From Bacillus pumilus (GTDB lineage: Bacteria; Bacillota; Bacilli; Bacillales; Bacillaceae), in assembly GCA_001938995.1 (NCBI GenBank), contig MKZN01000017.1:1-62030 (forward strand): a DNA stretch of 62,030 nt. The letters are read 5' to 3'. The translations under genes were made by a program, and so were the position numbers. The notes below the pieces were generated by a model. That model was not told where the DNA came from, ran no database searches, and was given only the letters and a program-made list of their open reading frames with translations. How positions within the stretch are numbered: position 1 is the first letter of the stretch; every line of letters begins with the position of its first letter. Below are positions 54,220-62,030 of the stretch, piece after piece.

Positions 54220-54843
54220 ATGATCAAACGACTCACAGCCAGCATCCTCCTATGTATGCTTTTGGGCGGTTGCGGTTTTCAATCAGGCATGAACCGACAA
54301 ATTGATGAGAATTCTTCAAGTAAAGCCATCAGGTTGTCTGACGGTCATGAAGGTAACAATTCAAACATGCCGGAAACAGACACGAATAGAGCAGGTTATG
54401 TTCGTTATCAAAAGAAGCAAATCACAGATCAAAAGGAAAAAACACCTGCTTTAAACCGTGAGCATCTTGCCCATGTGATTACAAGTCTGTCCGTACAGCT
54501 GCCAAACATTCAAGAGGCAGCAACACTTGTCACAGATGAGGATGCACTCATTGTATATCGAACAGGAAACAAAAACCGAGATGAATCAGCCGATCAAGTG
54601 AAGAAAACCGCGGTCTCTGTTCTCCCTCGTTATTATCATGTCTATGTCTCCGATCATCCAGAGCACTTCCAATCCATTGCCAATTTCTCACGTCTTCAAA
54701 CCAATTCACGTGATTTTGATCAAATCTTGGCAAAAACGATTCAACAAATGAAACATGCACCTCAAGGTGGAGATATTTCTCGGCAAGAAGATGCAAATGG
54801 CATGACGAACTCTGACCGAACGATGAGACGAAACACCCCTTAA
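54220..54843 (+). CDS. yutC: YhcN/YlaJ-family sporulation lipoprotein YutC
   Basis: 207 residues from ATG 54220, AAAGGAGG upstream. Type II signal peptide with lipobox LLGGC (Cys about 19), a hydrophilic linker, then the YhcN/YlaJ domain (about 80-200, SLSVQLPNIQEAATLVTDEDALIVY ... YHVYVSDHPEHFQSIANFS). Such lipoproteins are made in the forespore and influence germination or outgrowth. Ends at a bidirectional terminator shared with lipA. Confidence 0.87.
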   Translation: MIKRLTASILLCMLLGGCGFQSGMNRQIDENSSSKAIRLSDGHEGNNSNMPETDTNRAGYVRYQKKQITDQKEKTPALNREHLAHVITSLSVQLPNIQEAATLVTDEDALIVYRTGNKNRDESADQVKKTAVSVLPRYYHVYVSDHPEHFQSIANFSRLQTNSRDFDQILAKTIQQMKHAPQGGDISRQEDANGMTNSDRTMRRNTP

Positions 54844-54862
54844 CGTCAAATTGAATCATGAG

Positions 54863-54890
54863 AAAAAACGCCAGAACACTCTGGCGTTTT
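54863..54890. terminator. Bidirectional terminator between yutC and lipA
   Basis: AAAACGCCAGA / TCTGGCGTTTT perfect 11-bp stem with ACAC loop. Confidence 0.92.
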
Positions 54891-54894
54891 CCTG

Positions 54895-55791
54895 TTATGC
54901 CTGTGCCTGGCGCTTTTTAGACGCTTCGTTTACTTGTTCATCTGCATGGTATGAAGAACGAACAAGTGGACCCGCTTCACAGTGGCTAAAGCCTTTTGAC
55001 ATGGCAATGTCCTTTAACTCTGCGAATTCATCTGGATGGTAGTATTTTTGAACTTTCAAATGTTTTTTCGAAGGCTGTAAATACTGTCCGATTGCCATAA
55101 TGTCTACATTGTTAGCAAGAAGATCATCCATGACTTCAATGATTTCTTCTTTCGTTTCACCTAGTCCAATCATGATACTAGATTTCGTTGGAATGTCAGG
55201 CTGCATTTCTTTTGCACGACGCAAGAATTCTAACGAGCGATCATATGTAGCACGTGCACGAACTCTTGGTGTTAATCTGCGAACTGTTTCAATATTGTGA
55301 TTTAAAATGTCAGGGCGTGTATCCATTAATGTCTTCAGGTTATCGTAATTGCCCCCCATGTCTGAAGGGAGAACTTCAATTGTGGTGAATGGACTTTTTC
55401 TTCTAATCGCACGAACCGTTTCAGCAAAAACGCCTGCTCCGCCGTCCTTTTGATCATCCCTTGCAACCGCTGTTATCACTGCGTGCTTTAAGTTCATCAA
55501 AGCGACTGAATCAGCGACACGTTCTGGCTCTTGCAGGTCGAGCTCGGTTGGAAGTCCAGTTTTTACCGCACAGAAACGGCATGCGCGTGTACAAACAGAT
55601 CCAAGGATCATAAATGTCGCGGTTCTTCTCACTGCCCAGCATTCGTGAATATTCGGGCATTTCGCTTCCTCACAAACGGTATGCAGGTTGTTTTCCCGCA
55701 TCATTTTTTTCAGACCGGTATAGTTTTCATTCGTATTCAGCTTAATTTTAAGCCAGTCCGGTTTCCTTACGTGCTCTTCCTTCTTTGCCAA
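54895..55791 (-). CDS. lipA: Lipoyl synthase
   Basis: 298 residues from TTG 55791 ([15 protein letters not shown]), the length of B. subtilis LipA; ATG codons just upstream overlap the ribosome site GGAG. Radical-SAM motif CTRACRFC (about 72-79) and the auxiliary cluster motif [12 protein letters not shown] (about 45-56), plus RSSYHADEQ at the C-terminus. Inserts two sulfurs into octanoyl groups of lipoyl domains. Monocistronic. Confidence 0.97.
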   Translation of the reverse strand: MAKKEEHVRKPDWLKIKLNTNENYTGLKKMMRENNLHTVCEEAKCPNIHECWAVRRTATFMILGSVCTRACRFCAVKTGLPTELDLQEPERVADSVALMNLKHAVITAVARDDQKDGGAGVFAETVRAIRRKSPFTTIEVLPSDMGGNYDNLKTLMDTRPDILNHNIETVRRLTPRVRARATYDRSLEFLRRAKEMQPDIPTKSSIMIGLGETKEEIIEVMDDLLANNVDIMAIGQYLQPSKKHLKVQKYYHPDEFAELKDIAMSKGFSHCEAGPLVRSSYHADEQVNEASKKRQAQA

Positions 55792-56079
55792 TTCCATCAT
55801 CTCCATATGAATTCATTAAGGTGCCTATTCAAAAATCTTCCTACTATATCCGATGGATGCAGCCAGCAGCTGCAAAAAATTGAATTTTCGGCCTAAGCCT
55901 TTTCTTTAGACACTTTAACATAGTACAGATTGAACAACAAGGGAATGAACTACAAAAATACCCAAAACCCTCCTAAAAAGACCAGAGGAAAATTACTAAG
56001 ATTTTCTTCTTATGAAATAGGGTGATGCATCCACACTAAACAATAGAAGATGATGCTCGAAGAAAGGAGATGGACGTTT
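55792..56079. other. lipA-lytH divergent intergenic region
   Basis: About 290 nt, no gene. AT-rich around 55910-56030. A mother-cell promoter for lytH would be expected, but no convincing sigma-K motif was found. Confidence 0.35.
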
Positions 56080-57060
56080 ATGAAAGTGGTATTAGCCATC
56101 ATGATTGCTCTTTCCATTGTACCTATTCCTGTTCATGCACAAGGATCAAACCATCAAGCAGATGATTTGAAGGAGCGAATGGCATTATACGAAAAAGTTG
56201 CCATGACCACACAGGTTCCATGGTATGTGCTTGCTGCTGTTGATCAATATGAACAAAATATTCGAAAAAGCAGAAGAGATTTACCAAAACAAAAAGGAAT
56301 CATTGGCATCTACATTCCCCGGGAAATGTGGATTGGTCCTGAAAACCCGAACAAGCAAGATACCTCACCACTGAGCATTAAAGTATTTGACGGCATTGGG
56401 CTAGATGGAAATGGGGATGGAAAGGCTGAAGTTGATAACGATGAAGATGTGTTATTTACATTCGCACAATATTTGCTTCAATATGGCAGTGGAATCGACC
56501 AATTAAAAATTGCCCTGTGGGATTATTACGGGCGAGATCAAACGGTTGGGATCATTTCCTCTTTTATGAAGCTATTTAAGCATTACGGCCATCTCGACCT
56601 CGGTCAGCATGCATTTCCGCTACCAGTAAGGACAGATTACAGCTACCGGAACACATGGGGAGATGCGAGAGGATTTGGAGGTAGAAGAATTCATGAAGGG
56701 ACCGATTTATTTGCACATTACGGTCTGCCTGTACGTGCCACCTCATACGGAATCGTCGAAATGAAAGGCTGGAACCGATTTGGCGGATGGCGAATCGGTA
56801 TTCGGGATATTCATAATCATTATCATTATTTTGCCCATTTAAACGGTTTTGCCAAAGGGCTGAAGACTGGACAAATTGTTGAACCTGGACAAGTCATTGG
56901 GTCTGTCGGAAGCTCTGGTTATGGTCCTCCAGGTACATCAGGGAAGTTTCCGCCACACCTACATTACGGAATGTATAAGGACAACGGTCGAACCGAATGG
57001 TCCTTTGACCCATACCCTCACTTAAGGGCATGGGAAAGAGCGGAACGGAAACGAAAATGA
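56080..57060 (+). CDS. lytH: LytH (YunA), L-Ala-D-Glu peptidase of spore cortex maturation
   Basis: 326 residues from ATG 56080, GAAAGGAG upstream; same length as B. subtilis LytH. Signal peptide to HAQG (about 22). C-terminal LytM/M23 zinc peptidase: HEGTDLFAHYG (metal His and Asp, about 207), HYHYFAHLNGF and PHLHYGMY (catalytic HxH, about 300). In B. subtilis it trims side chains to single L-Ala in the spore cortex and is sigma-K dependent. Confidence 0.93.
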   Translation: MKVVLAIMIALSIVPIPVHAQGSNHQADDLKERMALYEKVAMTTQVPWYVLAAVDQYEQNIRKSRRDLPKQKGIIGIYIPREMWIGPENPNKQDTSPLSIKVFDGIGLDGNGDGKAEVDNDEDVLFTFAQYLLQYGSGIDQLKIALWDYYGRDQTVGIISSFMKLFKHYGHLDLGQHAFPLPVRTDYSYRNTWGDARGFGGRRIHEGTDLFAHYGLPVRATSYGIVEMKGWNRFGGWRIGIRDIHNHYHYFAHLNGFAKGLKTGQIVEPGQVIGSVGSSGYGPPGTSGKFPPHLHYGMYKDNGRTEWSFDPYPHLRAWERAERKRK

Positions 57061-57064
57061 TCAA

Positions 57065-57096
57065 CAAACAGCCCAGTGTGATGATTGGGCTGCTGT
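57065..57096. terminator. Terminator between lytH and yunB
   Basis: CAGCCCA / TGGGCTG stem, 9-nt loop, with T-rich sequence mainly on the minus strand; weak on the plus strand. Confidence 0.65.
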
Positions 57097-57866
57097 TATT
57101 CTTCTTCATCCTTTTTCTCTGGCAGAACAATAGATGGGGCACCCGAATTCGTTCCGCTGCCATTATAATAATCAGGTACATCTCCTTGAACCGCTTGGAT
57201 GGAGACAGGAACTGAATTTTTCACCACGATGGTATCAGAAGCAAATGGAATGATGACTCTTACCTTGACCTCTATGAGAACACTGATATCAATCAGGGCA
57301 TTGTTAATGCCATAAGGTTTTATATTCTTTTCGACATCTGTATGCGGATCGCCAATGACACTGAACCTGACAGGCACTTTTGGCCCTAAGTTGGCAATGA
57401 GGGCATTTCCAGAAACTTGCCCAAGTGGAATATTGTATATAATGCCATCATGGCCGTCTGTTTGATCCTTTAATGCCTCTTTCGCTTCCTTTTGAAAATT
57501 CCCCTTTTCAATCTCCTCTAAGTTCTTTTGCAAATGACGTGACAAATCTGCCATTGCTTTCGATGTCGCTTGCGCATTAAAATCGATGGTCGTGACTTTT
57601 CCATTCTCACTTGTATTCATGACCACCATATCTTTCATATTCTCCTGATCCTCTGCAAAATCCTGAACTGAATATTGAATGAGATGATTGGCAATACGCT
57701 CTGTTTCTAATTCGGCAATATGAATGAGGGTCGGTTTAATGGATCGATTAATGAAAAAGAGACTCATCATTGTGGATAGCACAAAAAATAAAATGGCCAG
57801 TAGCATGACATAACGAAATGGCAAAGGTCCCTTTTTGTAGGGGCGATAGCGGCGGTTCATTTTCAA
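57096..57866 (-). CDS. yunB: Sporulation protein YunB
   Basis: 256 residues from TTG 57866, GGGGGGA upstream. Basic N-terminus (RRYRPYKKG), one membrane helix (about 17-38), then an extracellular domain with conserved NALIANLGPKVPVRFSVIGD and INNALIDISVLIEVKVRVIIPF; a short acidic C-terminus. YunB is mother-cell expressed and needed for full sporulation in B. subtilis; molecular role unknown. Confidence 0.9.
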   Translation of the reverse strand: MKMNRRYRPYKKGPLPFRYVMLLAILFFVLSTMMSLFFINRSIKPTLIHIAELETERIANHLIQYSVQDFAEDQENMKDMVVMNTSENGKVTTIDFNAQATSKAMADLSRHLQKNLEEIEKGNFQKEAKEALKDQTDGHDGIIYNIPLGQVSGNALIANLGPKVPVRFSVIGDPHTDVEKNIKPYGINNALIDISVLIEVKVRVIIPFASDTIVVKNSVPVSIQAVQGDVPDYYNGSGTNSGAPSIVLPEKKDEEE

Positions 57867-57923
57867 TTAAAAATCCCCCCTTCTCCATAACAAGTGTATG
57901 CAGACAGGCGGGGGGATAGCATT

Positions 57924-58229
57924 TTATTTCACCATTTTTAACAATGCGTCTCTTCCAATCGTTCCCACTTGGATTCCTAACGCTTCTGCAGCATAGGTGA
58001 CAGATTCTAAAGGCGCATCTAAGAGCTGGTCGATCGTTCTCACACCGACGGCTCTCCCAGCGATGATTCCTCTATCTGCAAGTTTTTCATTTAAGAGCCC
58101 GACATCAAGTGCACCGCACATGATATACCCATGTTCATTGGTCACTGCCATGAAATTGGTCTTCGGCAGCTTGACGGTGACGGCTGTAAAGGAATGGCCA
58201 TCAATTGTAATAGGTGTTAAATTCACCAA
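57924..58229 (-). CDS. yunC: YunC, DUF1805 protein
   Basis: 101 residues; TTG 58229 is used here and GTG one codon later is equally possible given AAGGGA. The whole protein matches the YunC/DUF1805 family (NFMAVTNEHGYIMCGALDVGLLN, AGRAVGVRTIDQLLDAPLESVT). Small dimeric alpha/beta fold of unknown function. Next to yunD. Confidence 0.88.
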   Translation of the reverse strand: MVNLTPITIDGHSFTAVTVKLPKTNFMAVTNEHGYIMCGALDVGLLNEKLADRGIIAGRAVGVRTIDQLLDAPLESVTYAAEALGIQVGTIGRDALLKMVK

Positions 58230-58296
58230 ATCCCTTCACTCCCTTCAACACAATCTATGTGATGTGAAGGGATGTGTTGTTAGGCTATAGCGGAAT

Positions 58297-59670
58297 TCAC
58301 CTTGATTCCTTCAAACGCCAGCTAAGCAAATCACGCAAAAATTCCGGCATGAAATATTCAATGTGTTCTTGATCACGTATATGAGGATAAAGGGAGCCTA
58401 AAGTAAACATATCCACTGTCGCAACGGTATAGGAATCATCCTGGTTGATCACATGTCCATTTACAAAGACATCCTTCACCTGTTTTGCTCCGCCCTCTTC
58501 AATGGTATAGGTTAATCCGCTGTAGAGCATTTTCCCCATTATTTCACCTCTAAAGCCGAAGCCCTTGATACGCAGCTGTTCCATTTTGTCTTCACATGCT
58601 CGTTGAACAGTTTCTCGAAGCTGTTTGCCCGTCAGCGTCACGAGAATTGGGTTAATCGGATGTGGACAAATGCGATGGATTTCTTCTCTAGTCACCACAC
58701 CAGCCTCTAATGAGTCGAGCACCATGCCTGCATTCATCATGCCAATATCTGCTGCGCACCAATCTTTCATCGCATCTGTTAAGAGCTGAGGGAGCGGAGA
58801 TTCATCGAACCATTTCGTTTCAAGTTTCGTCTTGATCGATGTCACTTCCTCCTGCATCATTGATGTTGCTCTTCTTTCTGCTTGCTTTAAGGTCGTCATG
58901 GCTTCTTCAGATTCACTTATCAGCTGATCCACTGATTGAACAGTCGCTTTCTTCTCTATCAGTTGCTTTTGCTTTGTATCAACGGTCAGCTCGACACAGC
59001 CGATATAATGACCATACTTTTCAGCACATGCCAGGAGCACCCCGTTGTTCATTTCACCATTTTCTAAAAGATGGTGCGTATGTGAGCCTAAGATTAAATC
59101 GATCTCTGGAAAATCCCGGGCTACCTCTCGATCATGGATGATGCCTAGATGTGAAAGGAGCACTATGACATCAGCCTGTCCTCTTACTTCATCTAGCATC
59201 TCCCGTATACTGTCAAACGGGTCTGTCATGTTCCACCCCAGCTTCTGATATACAGGTGTATAAGCAATGGTGACCCCTAAGACACAGATCTTCAGCCCGT
59301 TTTCAAGCGTTAGTATATGATATGGTTTTGCCCACGAAGGCCTTTGCCCATTCTCATATAAATTAGACAGTATCACTGGAAATTGTGCCTCTTCGTACAA
59401 TTGATCTAGTTTGTCATGTGGCAATGTAATGCCTTCATTATTTCCAATGGTCACCCCATCATAGCCAAGTTGATTCAGAAGCTGGACATTCACCTTTCCA
59501 TAATCCGCTTCTGATATGAGATTCACTCTGTCCATATGGTCACCAATATCGAATAAGAGCATTCGATCATGAACCTGACGTTTTTCTTCAATGAAAGCAG
59601 CGATTTTAGGCCAGTTTTCAAAATGGCTGTGCAAGTCGTTTGTATGATATAACCATATTTTCTGCAGCAT
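58297..59670 (-). CDS. yunD: YunD, 5'-nucleotidase/metallophosphoesterase
   Basis: 457 residues, GAGGGAGAG ribosome site. Metallophosphatase domain: YHTNDLHSHFENW (metal D and H), DIGDHMD, VTIGNNEG (the N-H/E variation of the GNHE motif), LLSHLG, LGSHTHH. C-terminal 5-nucleotidase domain from about 290. No signal peptide, so unlike most 5'-nucleotidases it should be cytosolic. Possibly a nucleotide or UDP-sugar hydrolase. Confidence 0.9.
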   Translation of the reverse strand: MLQKIWLYHTNDLHSHFENWPKIAAFIEEKRQVHDRMLLFDIGDHMDRVNLISEADYGKVNVQLLNQLGYDGVTIGNNEGITLPHDKLDQLYEEAQFPVILSNLYENGQRPSWAKPYHILTLENGLKICVLGVTIAYTPVYQKLGWNMTDPFDSIREMLDEVRGQADVIVLLSHLGIIHDREVARDFPEIDLILGSHTHHLLENGEMNNGVLLACAEKYGHYIGCVELTVDTKQKQLIEKKATVQSVDQLISESEEAMTTLKQAERRATSMMQEEVTSIKTKLETKWFDESPLPQLLTDAMKDWCAADIGMMNAGMVLDSLEAGVVTREEIHRICPHPINPILVTLTGKQLRETVQRACEDKMEQLRIKGFGFRGEIMGKMLYSGLTYTIEEGGAKQVKDVFVNGHVINQDDSYTVATVDMFTLGSLYPHIRDQEHIEYFMPEFLRDLLSWRLKESR

Positions 59671-59738
59671 GTTGATCTCTCCCTCAAGTTGTCACTGAAC
59701 CGGATCATTCAATTTAGGTTGAAAGCCTCAGCTCCCTT

Positions 59739-60590
59739 TTAACTAAATAAGTCTAATTGCTTTGGAGATAAGCTTGAATAGGTAATACCCAACAAATCAA
59801 TCATTTGCTGACCATTTGTCGCTGCATCTCCGCCGGAGTTATTGTTAAACACGACATAAACATCTTTCGATTGCTGATGTAAGATGTCGAGATTCTTTTT
59901 CCATTCCTTTAATTCAGCTTCATTATATAAATATAAATAACGGACTTCACGCCAATTTTCATGGCCTGCCGGGTGAAGCCAGCCCTCTTTATTCCTGCCG
60001 TGGAAACGGACCAAAGTTTTGTCACGATGTGTGGCTTGTATCACTGGTGGAATGGATCCTTCTCCGACCTCAGGCTCATCACAGACGGAATGAATCCACC
60101 CTTCTTTCTCCATAAAGGACAAGGTTTGATGATAAAAATCGGTTGAAAACCATGTCCGATTTCTGAATTCGAGTGCACAAGGGAGATCGCCCATTTTCTC
60201 TTTACACCATCTTAAATATTGGACATGCTCCTTTTTGCAATCAAACCATGGGGGAAATTGAAACAGTACCATCGCCAGTTTCCCTTCTCGAATGAGCGGT
60301 GTCAGTGAGAGTATAAATGCGTCAAACATGTCCTCCTTTGACGCGAATGGAATCTCGCCTCTTTGATGTCCTGTCATTCCTTGATACGCCTTCACGACAA
60401 ATTGAAAGGCATTTGGTGTATCTTTTATCCATTTTTCATGATTACGCTCAGGCTGAATAGCATAAAAACTTGCATCTAGTTCCACAATCGGAAAGGTGGA
60501 CGCATAGTGAAACAGCTTTTGAGTACTGCCTATTTTCGGTGGGTACAGACTGTCATGATCTCCCCAGCCAGTTAATCCGATATAAATCAT
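59739..60590 (-). CDS. yunF: DUF72-family TIM-barrel protein YunF
   Basis: 283 residues from ATG 60590, GAGGTGACAAAC upstream. MIYIGLTGWGDHDSLYP opens the DUF72 domain; FYAIQPERNHEKWIKDTPNAFQFVVKAYQ, LFQFPPWFDC, ALEFRNRTWF and YVVFNNNSGGDAATNGQQMIDLL are the conserved barrel strands. Function unknown. yunE, which lies between yunD and yunF in B. subtilis, is absent. Confidence 0.9.
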   Translation of the reverse strand: MIYIGLTGWGDHDSLYPPKIGSTQKLFHYASTFPIVELDASFYAIQPERNHEKWIKDTPNAFQFVVKAYQGMTGHQRGEIPFASKEDMFDAFILSLTPLIREGKLAMVLFQFPPWFDCKKEHVQYLRWCKEKMGDLPCALEFRNRTWFSTDFYHQTLSFMEKEGWIHSVCDEPEVGEGSIPPVIQATHRDKTLVRFHGRNKEGWLHPAGHENWREVRYLYLYNEAELKEWKKNLDILHQQSKDVYVVFNNNSGGDAATNGQQMIDLLGITYSSLSPKQLDLFS

Positions 60591-60845
60591 GTTTGTCACC
60601 TCTTGCCATCAATAGGTATATATACATTCGTTTCTATCCTAGGGGTACCATTATTCTGAAAGAAATTCTTCTGTCTACAACATACCATATTTACCCGTCA
60701 TTCTGCATGGAGACGACTGGTGGCAAAGTCATCCTTTGATTCAGAATAATATCTCGTCCAAGTAGGAGAGATGACATTTAAAAATAGAAAAACCGATCAA
60801 TCCCTCGTCACAGGTTGATCGGTTTTCGTCACGAAGACTTAAAAG
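60591..60845. other. yunF-NLP intergenic region
   Basis: About 255 nt; holds the promoter region of yunF and the terminator of the NLP gene at 60788-60826. No gene. Confidence 0.4.
60788..60826 (-). terminator. Terminator of the NLP gene
   Basis: AAAACCGATCAA / TTGATCGGTTTT perfect stem, 15-nt loop, TCTATTTTT tail on the minus strand. Confidence 0.9.
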
Positions 60846-61574
60846 TTATTGATACCAAGCTTTTGATAAGTTGTTCTTAAAGTTACTATCTTTGAACGGT
60901 ACGTTTGCGCTGCCAAAGTCTGTTGTATTCAAAGCGTGTCTTGCAGCAGGCGTCAGATCCTCCCAACCAATTAAAGGCTGCATGCCTTTTCCACTCACAT
61001 TGCCACTCGCGTTTAACTCATGATTTAATGGCCATTTGCTATTGTAACCTACCAATGGATTGGTTCCCAAAATACTTGCCGCACTTGGAGCTACCCTCTT
61101 ATATTTACCATGTCCGGAATATGCAATGGATTGGACACGCGGGTTGTCAACAGCTGGGTTATCGATCCATACTACAATTGATTCCCAATCATGACGGTGA
61201 CCAAGACCTGGTGATGGATTATCTTTAGGGAAATACCAAGCATACATCATCGCCCATTTGCCATTGTACCAATCAGAACGTGTATACACTTGACCAAGAT
61301 TGCTGCTGCAGCCGCCATTATGTGAGCCGCTTGTTTTTAATCCCCGGCTAGTGTTTCCAAAAGCGTCAACAGCTGGAAATGGTACACAGCCATGCCATAC
61401 TTTTAAATAAGGCTGAAATTTTTTAGCAGCCTTCTGCGTAACTGTTGTTGGAGTGACTTCTTTAAAACCAACTACTTTGTCATGATCAATCTCTGCGGCA
61501 TGAACCGCTGATGGCACCGCTGAACTAAAGACGGTTACTACAAAAAGGATAACCGCAAAAATACATGTCTTCAT
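60846..61574 (-). CDS. Secreted NPP1 / necrosis- and ethylene-inducing peptide 1-like protein (NLP)
   Basis: 242 residues from ATG 61574 (MKTCIFAVILFVVTVFSSAVPSAVHA), signal peptide cut near AHA-A. The mature protein is an NPP1-domain protein: KVWHGCVPFPAVDAFG, SHNGGCSSN (the cysteine pair), YAWYFPKD, and the diagnostic heptapeptide GHRHDWE (about 125-131), which is exact and supplies the Ca-binding residues. NLPs are cytolysins binding plant sphingolipids, or non-toxic relatives. Monocistronic with a strong terminator; flanked by an IS on the upstream side, so possibly acquired. Confidence 0.92.
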   Translation of the reverse strand: MKTCIFAVILFVVTVFSSAVPSAVHAAEIDHDKVVGFKEVTPTTVTQKAAKKFQPYLKVWHGCVPFPAVDAFGNTSRGLKTSGSHNGGCSSNLGQVYTRSDWYNGKWAMMYAWYFPKDNPSPGLGHRHDWESIVVWIDNPAVDNPRVQSIAYSGHGKYKRVAPSAASILGTNPLVGYNSKWPLNHELNASGNVSGKGMQPLIGWEDLTPAARHALNTTDFGSANVPFKDSNFKNNLSKAWYQ

Positions 61575-61845
61575 TCTCTCCATCTCCTTTTATCATCATT
61601 TTTCTGTTTTTTCATGTTATTGTCATCGATATTCTATTTATGTAAAAAATAATCAATTAAGGAAAATAATAATACACAATCTAACTTTCATCTAGCTGAA
61701 AATACAAAATATACGATTTCGAATGAGATTTTTCTAACCTTTCCCTTTTTATTAATCGAACCAACTCACCTATTTTTCATCAGAGCCAAGTTTTTTCGCT
61801 CCTGCTATCCCATAGCCTAATAGATATTATGTGACTAAAATAAAA
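61575..61845. other. Upstream region of the NLP gene
   Basis: AT-rich non-coding stretch. Promoter elements for NLP should lie here, but none was unambiguous. Confidence 0.3.
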
Positions 61846-61865
61846 AGAGTAGCTATAGCTACTCT
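61846..61865 (-). terminator. 20-bp perfect palindrome, terminator-like on the minus strand
   Basis: AGAGTAGCTATAGCTACTCT; on the minus strand it is followed by TTTTATTTT. It would end a leftward gene that is no longer adjacent, because the IS lies directly beyond it. Confidence 0.65.
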
Positions 61866-61867
61866 CA

Positions 61868-62030
61868 GGCTGTCGAGAAAATCTCGACAGCTTTATTTTT
61901 TTCCTTAAAATTTACATCTCCTCATTTTATAATAGAGAAAAGCCCACTAAAGGAAGGTGTTTTTCTCATGTTCCACACTAGACATTCTTCTCAGCACGAA
62001 GCCGAATTTGTATTGCTAGATCAATTAGTC
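61868..62030 (+). mobile_element. IS1182-type insertion sequence, left end (runs off the window)
   Basis: Begins with the hairpin GGCTGTCGAGA / TCTCGACAGC (about 61868-61891) followed by a long T run, the kind of end structure that shields a transposase from outside transcription. The transposase gene starts 77 nt later. The right end is outside the window, and the exact terminus is not certain. Confidence 0.6.
61968..62030 (+). CDS. IS1182-family transposase, N-terminal fragment
   Basis: 21 codons visible (MFHTRHSSQHEAEFVLLDQLV), AAAGGAAGGTG upstream. The opening is that of Bacillus IS1182-type transposases. Only the start is visible, so its integrity is unknown. Confidence 0.65.
   Translation, partial: MFHTRHSSQHEAEFVLLDQLV

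Noticed and set aside
1..62030. CRISPR array, tRNA or rRNA genes, prophage
   Set aside because: No regularly spaced repeats, no cloverleaf or rRNA sequence, and no phage gene cluster were seen.

Overview
The window is Firmicute chromosomal DNA that looks like the Bacillus pumilus group (B. pumilus / safensis / altitudinis). The protein families and gene order follow the B. subtilis com-deg-yue-yuk-yui-yum-yut-yun segment almost gene for gene, but sequences diverge throughout, several B. subtilis genes expected here (guaC-paiBA, yutK, the dhb siderophore cluster, yunE) are missing, and some genes are extra. Names are B. subtilis symbols given from family recognition; nothing was searched against a database.

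Layout. 1-1155: a decayed IS3-family element running off the left edge. 1173-6192: quorum-sensing block comQ-comX-comP-comA-yuxO with degQ upstream, all on the minus strand, including a ComA box in front of degQ. 6553-13318: pdeH (c-di-GMP phosphodiesterase), NAD salvage (pncB, pncA), small yue genes, two tandem gerPF-like spore genes, yueF, yuzF. 13500-16422: a secreted lipase-like hydrolase inserted on the plus strand, then yueE and yueD. 16498-26451: a complete type VII secretion (WXG100/Yuk) operon, esxA-esaB-essB-essC-esaA-essA, read leftwards from a good sigma-A promoter. 26756-29232: adeR and ald (alanine utilisation). 29266-35264: bioY with a BirA operator, a structured intergenic element, then yuiF, pepA, yuiD, yuiC, yuiB, yuiA.

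35396-46217: redox and Fe-S genes (yumB, yumC, yutJ, yutM, yutI), dapF, yuzB, yuzD, yuxL, interrupted by a short variable stretch (38.0-39.8 kb: zinc-ribbon protein, unknown exported protein, MerR/TipAS regulator) and a 76-codon WYL-like gene under two LexA-type boxes (43.1-43.4 kb). 46338-49725: hom-thrC-thrB operon with its promoter. 49842-60590: a 2-hydroxyacid dehydrogenase, sporulation and envelope genes (yutH, yutG, yutC, lytH, yunB), lipA, yunC, yunD, yunF. 60846-61574: a secreted NPP1/necrosis-and-ethylene-inducing-like protein. 61846-62030: a palindrome, then the start of an IS1182-type transposase leaving the right edge.

How the genes work together: ComQ processes and isoprenylates ComX, ComP senses it, ComA is phosphorylated and should switch on degQ; in B. 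subtilis DegQ boosts DegU phosphorylation, which also controls the Yuk secretion operon encoded 20 kb away. The most interesting items are the SOS-type promoter on the tiny WYL-like gene, the structured element between two near-identical hairpins at 30 kb, the NLP toxin-like protein, and the distinct ComX pherotype.
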